NCBI GenBank assembly: GCA_038380435.1
Contig: JAWZYU010000019.1
Coordinates: 35,117,801 to 35,181,800 of the forward strand
Direction: 5' to 3'
Length of the DNA: 64,000 bases
Source of the DNA: Ryuthela nishihirai
Lineage: Eukaryota; Arthropoda; Arachnida; Araneae; Heptathelidae
The position numbers were made by a program, and so were the translations under genes. The notes beneath the pieces are model-generated. The model saw only the letters and a list, made by a program, of their open reading frames with translations, was not told the origin of the DNA and ran no database searches. The number at the start of each line of letters is the position of its first letter. Positions within the stretch are counted from its first letter, which is position 1. Shown here in pieces: positions 12,301 through 22,325 of this stretch.

Positions 12301-12750
12301 CTACAAGCACAACAAAAGCAACGAGAGGATTATAATAAAAGACGACGACATATGGAATTTAAAGTAGGTGATAAGGTCTTGATTAAAACACATCATAAGA
12401 GTGATAAAGAAAGAGGATTCATCAAGAAATTTGCACCATTATATGCTGGACCATATGTTATAAGGAAGAAACTTTCCCCACTTCTGTATGAATTGGCCAA
12501 TATGACCACTAATGCCTCAGTAGGATACTTTAATGTTGTGAATATTAAAAAGTACAAAACTTCTATAGAATTTTCTAGATCAGAAGCAGATGCTCCACAG
12601 CAAACCCAGGAGAATGATGGCTCTGATGATGATATTGAACCTTTACCACTCAGAAGAGAAAAGAACAGATTAGATTATCACCTACTGCACACAACAGGAC
12701 AAAGACTGACAAAGCCAGATTCAGCTGTTCCATCAACGTCAAGAGCGTAA
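9328..12750 (+). pseudogene. pol: gypsy Pol polyprotein (protease-RT-RNase H-integrase), one premature stop
   Basis: The pol frame is -1 relative to gag and is open from 9328 to 12750 except for a TAA at 11902-11904. Counting residues from 9355, domains in order are: aspartic protease with ARIDTGADLTCL (about 43-54); reverse transcriptase with FISTLDLSSGYWQV and the catalytic YLDD box (359-362); RNase H with YTDASDVGLGAVLS (about 507) and ending DALSR; integrase zinc finger with H-x-x-x-x-x-x-H..C-x-x-C (HDVPSAGHLG.., CLICQ); the catalytic core with aspartates in GMDLMGPYP and SDNGPQF and the glutamate in LTERINRN; then a GPY-type C-terminal module (YAGPYVIRKKLSPLLYELAN). There is no chromodomain. 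The stop falls in the integrase core between the two aspartates. Confidence 0.94.
9334..9340 (+). promoter_or_regulatory. Candidate -1 ribosomal frameshift site (GGGAAAC)
   Basis: The heptamer GGGAAAC fits X-XXY-YYZ exactly in the gag phase (tcG GGA AAC). The pol frame opens at 9328 after a TGA at 9325-9327, and gag stops at 9356-9358, so the slip site lies inside the 31-nt overlap. Pol has no ATG near its start. This is the arrangement expected for a Gag-Pol fusion made by -1 frameshifting. Confidence 0.72.
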
Positions 12751-14415
12751 CGAAAAGCCGACGAAACGACCAGAGCCTGCAGAGCGACAACCGGCAGCGA
12801 AGCAGCGAACATCGGGAAGATGACGTCACGAGAGAGATCTACAGCGACGACTTGACTTGAACGAGATCTTCAGTAACAACTTTACGTGAAGCCACCCAAC
12901 GACGACGGAAGGATGTTATCGGAAACGGACTAGATGATTTATCGCCACGGAGTGCCAACAATGAAATTTAAGTATATTTTTCTTTCACTTGGCACTTGAT
13001 TGAGTTATAAAATGTTTTTTTTCTGGAATAGATGAAGACGAAGAAGAAGCCTTATTGTGAATTATATAGTTAGCGATGTTTAATTTCTTGTTGAAACTTT
13101 AGAGTTCGATATTTATTTTTGAAAAGTGAAATTATTGTAGTTCGAGTTTATACTTGTGTGAATAGAATTTTTTTTGCATTCTTGTTCATCGAGGTTCTAG
13201 TTATTGTATTTACGTGAGTTAAAATGTATTTTTGTAGATTTTTTTTCAGCTGACTGATAGCTGAAAATTTTGTAAGTCGATATTGGAAAGTTTAGAAATT
13301 GTAAAATGTTTCTGGATATGAATGAGAAGAGTGAAAGAGAATTAGTGATTTAAGAATTTGTATTGTAAAATAACGTGCATTCCAAAGTGAATTTATGTAA
13401 AAAAAAAAAAGGAGATTCATGTAAAAGTTATTGGATGAAATGTTATCATCGTATATTATAAATTATTTACACTCTTTTTTCTTTATTCTTAGATACGATT
13501 TATGTATATGTGTTTAAATCTGTTCAGTGTCATCAGTGATATTTATGTGTCAATGATACGTAATTTTTGTGGATGACATTGGCAGTATTTATTGGTATAT
13601 ATAGATGATGACCATGATGATGACTGCAGAATTTTGTTTTTTTTGTGTGTACCTTTTTGGAGCTGTCCCCAAATGGCCTAGTCTGATAACCGAGTTGTTA
13701 CCAGCATAACTCCTTTGGGAGGGAGACGTTGGCTCTGAAGGGGGAGGTAACTAATGATTTTTTATTTCAGCTAGATCGCGATTTCTGTGAATAGGAGAAG
13801 AATTAGCGGATGATTACAATCCCGCTTGTTTGTAAATTTTGAATTTTCTTAGCTTTGCGTATTTGAATGTAATTAGGAGGAGATAACGGTGTTCGAATAC
13901 CCGTTTTTTTATGTGATTTAGGTGAAGAATTAGCTTTCACGAATTTTTTATTGTGGTTAGGGGAGAAGCGGAAGTTATCACCCCGCTAGCAACAATGTAA
14001 TCACTTTTTCTTTTCATCTTTTTAACATTTATTAGACTTAGAAAGATTAGGAGTTAATTAACCTGTTTTTCTGTACAGTTCAAGATATGCCAATTTCGAG
14101 TTTGTATCAGAATGTGATACTAGTTAGACCGATGATGCTAGTATACAGTTAACTGTCACAGCCACTGGTATATATTGACACTAGGTTAGCTGTTAATTAC
14201 ATAATTTTGTTAGGAGGAAAAGGGAGGAGGTACCTTTGGTTGTGCTGGAAAATTGTGTCAAAGTAAGAATAGTTCATCATATCAAAATTTGCGCTAGCAT
14301 ACTTTTACTTATTTATGTTCAGCCATGTGTAAATGACGTAAGATGTGTCCTTTATTCAAAATTGCTCGTCAAAATTTGTTAGGTCAATCTTTTGACTCCC
14401 TTTGGAAGGGGGAGT
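12751..14415 (+). other. Non-coding 3' region of the gypsy element
   Basis: 1.67 kb between pol and the 3' LTR with no env-like or other long frame on either strand. It ends in the purine-rich run ggaagggggag (14405-14415), the likely polypurine tract. Around 13775-13995 there are four imperfect units built on tAGGnGaaGaaTTAGC / GCGG-type motifs spaced 50-70 bp apart. Confidence 0.7.
14404..14415 (+). promoter_or_regulatory. Polypurine tract of the gypsy element
   Basis: A purine run (ggaagggggag) lies directly before the 3' LTR start TGTGATG, the expected position of the plus-strand primer. Confidence 0.75.
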
Positions 14416-15082
14416 TGTGATGCCCCATCGTTCACTTTTGCTTTACCTTAACCAGTTTTGTTTAATTTACGTTATATTTATCATTTTGGGGATTTTTATT
14501 TCCTTTTCGGCATCACAGCACTCGTTTTCAAGTTTCTAGGAGTTGCGTACGCACAACTCCGAACTTCCGACCGTAACCGTTAAAGCGCGTGCCAAGGACA
14601 CGCCCCCTCTTGCGTCATAGCTTGCGTCCTTCGTCATTGTATGCAAATGTCTTTCCTGGCATGCGCCGGCCCATTGTCAAAACCGTGACCTGCAAGTCAC
14701 TTGGAGCACTGAGAGGAGAGTTGTAGAGAGAGCAGAGAGATGTAGTAAGGTGCGTAGCACCGTGCGTGTAGCACAAGAATTTAGTTTCTTCATTGATGTC
14801 TTGGTGAGTTAATTATTTTGGAAATAAATCTATTTTGTTTTGTTATAAACTTTTGAGTCTATAGTTTTTTTATCTTGAGCAACGCTAATTTAGGATCTTT
14901 TTTACATTAATTCTAATTAGACGACAATCATTTTTGATTCTTACTTATGAACGCTCGCTGGCATTTGAACCCTAAATCAACTTATTCTACATTTTGGCAA
15001 TTTGTTAATTATTGCCTGGCGCCCGTCTAAGCTATCCGGAGCATAAAACTTAAAATATTTTGCATTTGTTTGGAGCGTTACA
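14416..15082 (+). repeat. 3' LTR of gypsy element
   Basis: 667 bp, TGTGATG...GTTACA, almost identical to the 5' LTR. AATAAA lies near 14823-14828. It is followed by the ATGG target duplication. Confidence 0.95.
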
Positions 15083-15397
15083 ATGGGAAATGAAGTTCTA
15101 ACAGTACTGCCACTAAGCTTTTTCTAAAACTTCTGGAAATTTTTCACAAATTAAATTAAATGAATTTCCTTTTTCCTGACAGTTAGAGTAAACTACATAA
15201 TAAGTACTTTTATTTTAGTTTTCAGTTTCACTCTTTTTTAAGTTTTAAAACTGCTTTTGCTATTTATAGGATTCATTTTATTTTTATTAGATTAATAATT
15301 CGACTTCAAAGAGTAAGTAGTTTCAATTTTATCATATCATACTACATCTCTGACAATAAAGTTTCCAGAATACATTTACACCTTAGTGCCAAGTTGT

Positions 15398-16094
15398 CTG
15401 AGAATTATGACACAATGAATTGATGGATTATGACACAATGAGAATTAGGACACAATTATACACACATGTTCCAACACATATATGTGCTTCCTTATGCAGC
15501 AGATGTGAAAACATCATGCCAGTCCTTGTAAAACAGAATAAAAAATATGAGAGCATTTCTCATTCCTATCACAAAAATAAGTGCTCTCTGGTTAGAGCAA
15601 CAAATCAATATCAAATTTCATGGCATCATCATTGTTGGAACTTTCTTCATATTCAAATTCTCCATCAAAATCTTCCTCACATTTTCTCCGTCTAAATTTA
15701 ATTTCCTCTACCATCAGTCATATGTTTAAACATGTCTGACATAAGAAAGGCTGCACACTATTTCATGATTCAATCAGTGCTGTGAGTTTTTGAACCATTA
15801 CTTCTTTCATCATTTTTCACATCCTTTCAACCATCTTTAAAGTGCTAATGTCATTCAAAAACACTTTTTCTTCATTGCACTCACACAGTTTTCCTTGCAC
15901 TTTTGTCTAATTTTGCACAAAACTTGATATTAATTCATTGTTCTAACTAATGATCACTCATTTTCACAATGAGACCAAGAAATGCTATCCTCTTTTCGAT
16001 GCTGCTTTGTGAGGATTGGCATGACTGTTTCATAACTGCAGCATAAAAAAAACAGATGTGTTGGAACATGTCCATATTGTGCCATAATTCTCAG
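15398..16094. mobile_element. Degenerate DNA element with terminal inverted repeats
   Basis: The left edge ctgagaattatgacacaatg and, further in, acatgttccaacacat, recur inverted at the right edge (atgtgttggaacatgt, then attgtgccataattctcag). The two arms of about 40 bp or more enclose 0.7 kb with no intact frame. This suits a non-autonomous or decayed TIR transposon. The superfamily is not recognised. Confidence 0.6.
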
Positions 16095-16331
16095 GTAATC
16101 CTACACTGAATTGTAAAAGCATTCTGGGAGTTATATTTTCACACTTCGTATTTCACAATTTTCCTATTGGATTTTGCATGAAACTGTGAGTCAGATCCAA
16201 ACGATCAAGATAAAAATAAAGGGAGGAGACAACTGACTACAGAAAAATGCAAAGCTATTTTGGCACAATAATTTTCCTTCTGTTTTAGTGCCCTTTAAAA
16301 TATTTATCAAAAAATACATGTTTTATATATA

Positions 16332-16429
16332 CAGTCATATCAGAATAATATAACCACCTACCATATACATGTATGCTATGGTAGGTACATGTGTATGGTA
16401 GGTGGTCATATTATTCTGATACAACTGTG
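16332..16429. mobile_element. Palindromic Tc1-type mini-element
   Basis: A near-perfect 98-bp palindrome flanked by TA. The arms start cagtcatatcagaataatat and end in a gggTAGG-type block (ggtaggtggtcatattattctg). The same ends bound the Tc1 element at 37339-39723 and the mini-element near 29070, so this is a non-autonomous member of that family. Confidence 0.85.
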
Positions 16430-17330
16430 TAATTTGTTTAATATATTTTTCTGCTCCACTATGGCTACCAGTATTCCCCTCCTCCCCACAACAGATCCAA
16501 TCCTGCTGATGTAAATTTAATAAAACTATATAACAGGGTATATATATATGTGTATAAATAAAAGTAACAGAAATAAGCCAGTATAATCCAACAGTAATGG
16601 TAACAATGGTTTATGAGGATTTATGGTAACAAGAATTTACAAGATTGATGCCAAAATGGCATATAAGACTATTTGTCTATATTTCAGATACAGAGGTATC
16701 TCCCAGACATAGAATGATTATTTCTATATCTTTATAGAATAAAATTCTTTATGAGAGATGATAACAAGATTTGTAGGTAAAGATAAACACCATGCAAGGC
16801 AAGTTGTTGCATACTGTATGATTTTACAGTTGAATGATTAATTTCAAATGCACATATAGCTCTAACCAAAAAGGCAAATAGCTTTGATATTATAAAGTCT
16901 GAGTGAACAGAAGTATTCTAAGTTGGTGGTCTACTTTACTGGCCAAATTACCTTACTTTACCAAATTCATGACTTGTGCTACCAATTTTCACAAGACTAG
17001 CCTAATGGCTAGTTATTGGAGCTTTTGCAGACACAAGGTAATGTATATTACAATATATTTTACATTATTCTTTATCATTAAAATTAATGCTTACTGTAGT
17101 ATTTTAAGATATTTATTTAAAAAAAGATTTTATACATCTCCATTTTGCTGCTAGATATATCTGCTCTGCTATAGTCCTAGATGCATTTCATGGTCTATTA
17201 GTTTGATCACATCTTCAGTAGGCAAGTGAATAAGTGGTGCTATTGATTTATATAAGGCTGGAGCTGTGGCAATTTATATATTTGTTAAAGGTGGTCTCTT
17301 AAACCTATATTCTATTGTCAATAAATTGAC
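16430..17330. other. Intron sequence without recognised features
   Basis: AT-rich. A short frame at 16903-17154 has no recognisable domain. Nothing else is supported. Confidence 0.5.
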
Positions 17331-17334
17331 AATA

Positions 17335-17460
17335 TTTTTTTTATTTGGCCTTATGACCCCACAGAACTCAACAAGTTAATAAAACTATTTAATAATGCAG
17401 TACCATCCATCAACTTCACTCATGAAGCAGAAAGTAACATAGTTTATTGTATTTAGATGT
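17335..17460 (+). pseudogene. Penelope-like element A, left part (RT fragment)
   Basis: One frame reads PTELNKLIKLFNNAVPSINF followed by THEAES, matching the second PLE at 25800-25865 (..FTSIMPSIQFTHEVETLG). This is the region just downstream of the PLE reverse-transcriptase active site. It stops exactly where LINE copy 1 begins and resumes at 21094. Confidence 0.78.
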
Positions 17461-20400
17461 GGAAGGAGAGCTGTGTACCAATCCCTAGTGGTGATGCACA
17501 GAACCGGCCAGGTCTAGCACCTAATGTCCGACCCCGCCTTCTTGTGGTGCAGGCCGTTAGTACCTTTCAAAAGAGATATTCTCTTTTGGAAGGGAACGGA
17601 AGGGGAGGGCTGCCAGTTCAGTATGGCCTGCTGATCTGGTCATCTATGGCCACTTTTTTCTTTTTTTTCAACCCTGCTGAGGAGTGGTCAACTTCACAGG
17701 GTCCTGGTGCTGACCATTTATACCTACCAGACTGGACTTGTTTATGGATTTGAGTTTGATTATGGATCCTGGGCTTGCTGCACTGGTGGGCCTCTGTTGA
17801 GGGAGAGTCTGCCGCTGTGTTTTCTGTTTGCTTCTGGGTTGCCAGCTCTAAGGGAACAGAGGCATGGGATACCTTATATCAGCTGGTGGATAATCCTAAT
17901 CAGAGGCCATCGCAGGTACCTGAACCTTACTTTGCTAGTTGGGCATCGTCAAGCCTAAACTGGAGTAATGCGTCTCAGGCAGGCCATGTGGCTCTTGAAA
18001 AAGTCCACTTGAAAAGGTGGTGCCTGAAGTTCCTACCAGCATCGGTGACTTCAGCCTTTAGCGGAGGAGGAACGGGTCTTTGCCCCATGCCTGCGATCAG
18101 GGGGCTGTTTGATATTGTTGGCCCTACCAATCTCAATAAACCTAATTTCTTTAAAAATCCTACTAATCATTTTCTCTCTGCAGGAACGTGGAACGTGAGG
18201 ACATTATATAGAGATTATTCTCTTGATGTCCTCATGCAGGAATTCCAGCGCTATAACCTAGATATTCTAGGCTTGCAAGAGACCAGATGGACAGGTAAAG
18301 GTGAGATACTTAGAAATAACTTTAAATTTCTCTTTACAGGGAGGGAGGATGGAAAGCATCACCAAGGCGTGGGTCTGCTGCTCAGCAGACATGCTAGTGA
18401 TGCTCTTCTAGGATATGAATGCATTAATGAAAGGTTTCTTACAGCAAAATTTCAGACAAGCATTAAAGACTTGAATATTATCTGCTGTTATGCCCCCACT
18501 GAGGATTCTGATGAGGATGAGAAGGATAGGTTTTACGGACAACTTCAGGATATTTTGAATTCTGTCAAGAAAGGAGATATTACCCTTGTTCTTGGTGACT
18601 TCAATGCCAAAGTTGGTACCGACTCTGACCTTTGGGGAGGAGTAATAGGCCCTTTTGGTATTGGTAGCTGCAATGGCAATGGGCAACGTCTCCTACAGGT
18701 AAGTAAACTCAATGGTTTCAGAATAACTAACACATATTACAAACACGACGACATACATAAATACACATGGGTTTCACCTGATGGGTTGCATAGGAATATG
18801 ATTGATTATATATTAATTAACAGCAAATGGGCTAGTTCTGTTAGAAATACCAGGGCATATAGGGGAGCTGAAATTGGATCTGACCATTACCTTGTTAAAA
18901 GTGTCTTGCAACTTAAACTTAAAAAGTGTTGTGCTAGGGTTAAGAAAGTTGCTTTTAATACTGATGCTCTAAAAGACCCAGTTATAGCCAAAGCTTACCA
19001 TGATAGGTTACTTAGTCATTATGACAGTCATGGTTTGCTTAATACTGAAGTGGAGGAAGAATGGGGCCATTTTAAACAGGCTTTTTTGGAAACTAACAGT
19101 ACTCTTTTAGGAAAAAAGGAGCAGAGGAGGCATAATTATTTAAGTGATAAGGCAATTGAGCTTATTTCAGAAAGAAGGAACTGCAGGAATGTCCTTAATC
19201 AGTACCCTACTAGTCCTAATAGAAAAGATTACAGAGAGCTTAATAAACGTGTAAAGGATCAGTTAGCTACTGATAAAAATCTTTGGCTTGATAGCTTGGC
19301 TGACAAAGCTGAAGAAGCAGTTAGACAGCACAACAGCAGAGAGCTGTACCAGATAGTTAATGTTTTATGTGGTAGAAAACGGACAGGCATACAGGGATTG
19401 AAGGATAAACAAGGTAAGGTTATAGAAGGTGAGAATTCTGTCATGGCTAGGTGGGCTGAGCATTTCAATGATGTTCTAAACAATGTGGTTAGTTCTACTC
19501 CCATTGTTTGTAATAATGATAGATGCATTGGCAGCTTTAATGTTGGCCCTATAACACAATCTGAAGTTAGTTTGGCTATCTCTAAACTTAAACTTCATAA
19601 ATCCCCAGGGGTAGATGAAATTACTACAGAAATGCTCAGAGCTGGGAATGTTTTGGTTACCACTTGGATGACTGAAATTTTGAATAACTTTTATGATAAA
19701 GCCATGGTTCCTAAAGATTTTACCAGAGCTATTATTATCCCTATTTTCAAAAAAGGTGATCGCAGTTCTTGTGATAACTATAGGGGTATCAGCTTACTCT
19801 CTGTTCCAGGTAAAGTTCTTTCCATGATTGTGCTTAATAGAATTAAGAATCTGGTTGACAGGCAATTGCGTGATGAGCAATGTGGATTCAGAAGTGGTAG
19901 GGGATGTGTAGATCAGATATTTTCACTTAGGCAGATTCTTGAGAAATGTTTAGAGTTTCAGAAACCTTTGGTTGCTAGCTTTGTTGATTTCAAAAAGGCT
20001 TTCGACTCTGTTGATCGTCATAATTTGTGGTTGATTGTGAGATCATATGGTATACCAGACAAGTTAGTTAACATAATGAAAGCTCTCTATAATAACACTG
20101 AGTCATGTGTGAGAGTTGGTAAGTCTTGTAGCAATTGGTTTAGCATTACGTCTGGTGTTCGACAAGGTGCATTTTGTCTCCTTTTCTCTTTAGTTTGGTT
20201 ATTGATTATGTTATGCGAAATTCGCTTCGAGGAAAAGATTTTGGCCTTAAATGGGCTGGAGATACGAAAATTTCTGATTTAGATTATGCTGATGATTTAG
20301 CCCTTTTGGCAAATGATGTTGATGAGATGAACTCTTTCATTCGAGCTGTTGATGAGACTGGTAGTAGAGTAGGTTTGGTTATAAACAGAGAGAAAACTAA

Positions 20401-21093
20401 AGTGATGAAAATTGGTCAGGCAGGTTGTGATTCAGTTAATCTGAATGGTTGCAGTCTTGAGCAGGTGTCACAATTTAATTACCTTGGGAGCTATGTAACT
20501 GATACTGGTGATGTGCGGCATGAGATTAACAGACGAATAGGTATTGCTGCCGGGACTTTTCAGAATCTATGGAGATTGTGGAGAAATAGGCGTATACACC
20601 TAAAGACTAAAATTAGACTGTATAATAGTTTGGTTCTTTCTAGGGTTAGTTATGGTAGTGAAACTTGGACACTGTGTAAACAAGATAACAGGAAACTAGA
20701 TGCTTTTGATTCTAGATGCTTACGCAGTATCTTGGGTATTAGGTGGTTTAACTTTGTAACTAATGATGAGGTTAGGCAAAGGAGTTTGCAACCTCCTTTA
20801 AGCAGCATATTGTGCAGAGAGAGACTCCGCTGGTTTGGCCATGTTGCCCGTATGGATAATTATAGATTGGCGAATAGGGTTATGAACAGTGTGCCTAGAG
20901 GCCTCAGAAGGAGGGGGAGACCTAAGATGCGGTGGGCAGACAATGTCAAACGGGACCTTGTTGGAATTGGTGTGCAGTGGCCGGATGCAGCAGATGTTGC
21001 TCAGGACAGATATGCTTGGAGAATTAAACTGCTTGGTCTGGTTGGACCTCCGTAGCCCATGGCTGCTTGAGGATGATGATGATGATGATGATG
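17461..21093 (+). mobile_element. RTE-like non-LTR retrotransposon, copy 1 (nearly intact)
   Basis: 3.63 kb. It begins ggaaggagagctgtg, the same start as copy 2 at 47994, and ends in a (GAT)n tail after cccatggctgcttga. It contains a leader, an APE-type endonuclease and a reverse transcriptase in one original frame, now broken by a single 1-nt deletion. It is inserted into Penelope-like element A. The left flank ends ..gatgt and the right tail ends ..gatgatgt, consistent with a short target duplication merged with the tail. Confidence 0.93.
17775..21055 (+). pseudogene. LINE copy 1 endonuclease-reverse transcriptase (1-nt frameshift)
   Basis: Frame 1 runs 17775-20282 (835 codons) and the rest 20174-21055. 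At about 20165-20167 copy 1 has one G fewer than copies 2 and 3 (cgacaaggtgc against cgacaagggtgc), which splits the protein inside the RT. Domains: endonuclease from about 18180 (SAGTWNVRTLYRDYSLDVLM, LGLQETRWTGKG, ICCYAPTED, LGDFNAKVGTD, IDYILINSKW, GSDHYLV); reverse transcriptase (KSPGVDEITTEML, KKGDRSSCDNYRGISLLSV, QCGFRSGRGCVDQI, FVDFKKAFDSVDR, YADDLALLA at about 20286); and a C-terminal RWFGHVARMDNYRLANRVMN...RGRPKMRWADNVKRDL domain typical of RTE-like elements. Clade assignment to RTE is from motif resemblance and is less certain than the LINE call. Confidence 0.92.
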
Positions 21094-21960
21094 TTCTAAT
21101 ACATTGTCATCCTAATTATATTACTACTGAAGTCTACCATAAACCCATTTACATGCCCACTTTAATACCTTTTACATCTTCACACCCCAATAAATATAAA
21201 GTATCCACATTCAATTCATATTTTTGCAAAGTTCTAACTTATTGTAGCCATAAATAATCCTTAACCAAAGAATTAAATTATATATAACAAATCGGTTTAG
21301 ATGCAAGATATCCATTTCACTTAATAAAAAAGAGTACTTTAAAGTCAAATGCCAATTAAAACCTATTTCTCAACCCCCACACCCCCAACCAAATACAAAT
21401 AACCAAACCTGAACAGAAACGCACTATTGTCTTTCACATATCAATACATTAACAACCATCCTACATAACATAATGTCTATTATGGAGATAAAGTCCCTAC
21501 TACTATATTTAATATCATCCATAAGGATCAAGGTCTCATCCCACCTTCTGGAGGCATATATTATATTAAAATACAACACCCCCAACTTGAAATCTCCCCA
21601 CTCACCAGATATATAGGAAAAACACACTGACCTTTCTGCCTTAGATTAAAAGAATATAACACTGATTTCAAAAAACGCAAACCTAATACCACCTTAGCTC
21701 AGACCATTATTGATCATAAATACCCAGTTCTGTTATGTAGAGTAAAATAATTATTTCCCTCCCAGTAAGTTCCAACTATCTTATATGGAAAATGCAATCA
21801 TTAACATAAATCAACATATCCTCTGAAACACAGACATTCATCCATTGCCACCACCATGGAAACTATTACTCCGGGACTATCAGCTCCCTCTTGACTACTA
21901 CCTCTAACACATATGTAAATTAACACACCACCAGTGATTAGCACATTAACAAACTAAAAA
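21094..21960 (+). pseudogene. Penelope-like element A, right part (RT end and GIY-YIG)
   Basis: It resumes PLE A after LINE copy 1. TEVYHKPIYMPTLIPFTSSH and KYKVSTFNSYF parallel the second PLE at 25960-26060 (STYIPNLIPADSAHLNEYK..). Further on, SGGIYYIKIQHPQ and then RYIGKTH with a following R-L-K-E-Y (about 21555-21660) form a GIY-YIG endonuclease domain, the hallmark of Penelope-like elements. A stop and frame changes show it is dead. The end is set approximately. Confidence 0.82.
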
Positions 21961-21969
21961 ATGCATTTT

Positions 21970-22188
21970 AACACAAATAAAATTTATTTAGAAAAATTAA
22001 GATAATTTAGATTTTGATGAAGTAAGTTATTTACCATAATAAGAATCAAGAATCTATAGACACGTTCCCAAATTTCAATTCATAAACATGTGTCACCTCT
22101 AATATTTAAATTGAGGCAAAAGTTGAAACAAAATTTTTTTAAGGAAACATTTATAACAATTTTTATTTAATACTAATAATATACTTAC
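21970..22188. other. Intron sequence before exon 8 donor
   Basis: AT-rich, no recognised feature. Confidence 0.5.
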
Positions 22189-22325
22189 CTAATACAACTA
22201 TATCAGCATTTGCTGAACATGTTCCAGAATTGTTTGTCAATGTTAGTGTAATTTTACCACTATCTCCTCGCTCTGCATCTTTAATTACAATGTTGGTATT
22301 CTTTGCTGATTTGTCAATAGCGATT
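22189..22325 (-). CDS. unc-22: Twitchin-like exon 8 (C-terminal half of third Ig domain)
   Basis: 137-bp exon, phase 2 in and phase 1 out. Acceptor ..catgtttccag, donor GTAAGTATATT. It reads IAIDKSAKNTNIVIKDAERG and DSGKITLTLTNNSGTCSANA, ending DIVVLG. The D-A-x-R-x-D-S-G-K-x-x-L-x-x-x-N-x-x-G motif is the Ig F-strand signature. The tyrosine-corner Y appears as I. The 8.4-kb intron before it holds the second Penelope-like element and a Tc1 element. The 16.7-kb intron after it holds the gypsy element and LINE copy 1. Confidence 0.88.

Larger units (their letters stand above)
7118..15082 (+). mobile_element. Ty3/gypsy LTR retrotransposon, young insertion
   Basis: Complete element of 7,965 bp: 5' LTR, gag, pol and 3' LTR, flanked by a 4-bp target duplication ATGG (7114-7117 and 15083-15086). 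The LTRs differ by only about four substitutions and one T-run indel. It lies in the intron between exons 8 and 9, antisense to the host gene. Coding order gag-protease-RT-RNase H-integrase is the Ty3/gypsy order. There is no env-like open frame in the 1.67 kb between pol and the 3' LTR. One in-frame stop inside the integrase makes this copy probably non-autonomous. Confidence 0.96.

Noticed and set aside
12751..14415. Envelope gene in the gypsy element
   Set aside because: No open frame with signal peptide or transmembrane segment is present between pol and the 3' LTR.
17457..17753. Separate first ORF of LINE copy 1
   Set aside because: The frame is made of leader sequence that is not kept open in copies 2 and 3 and has no domain.
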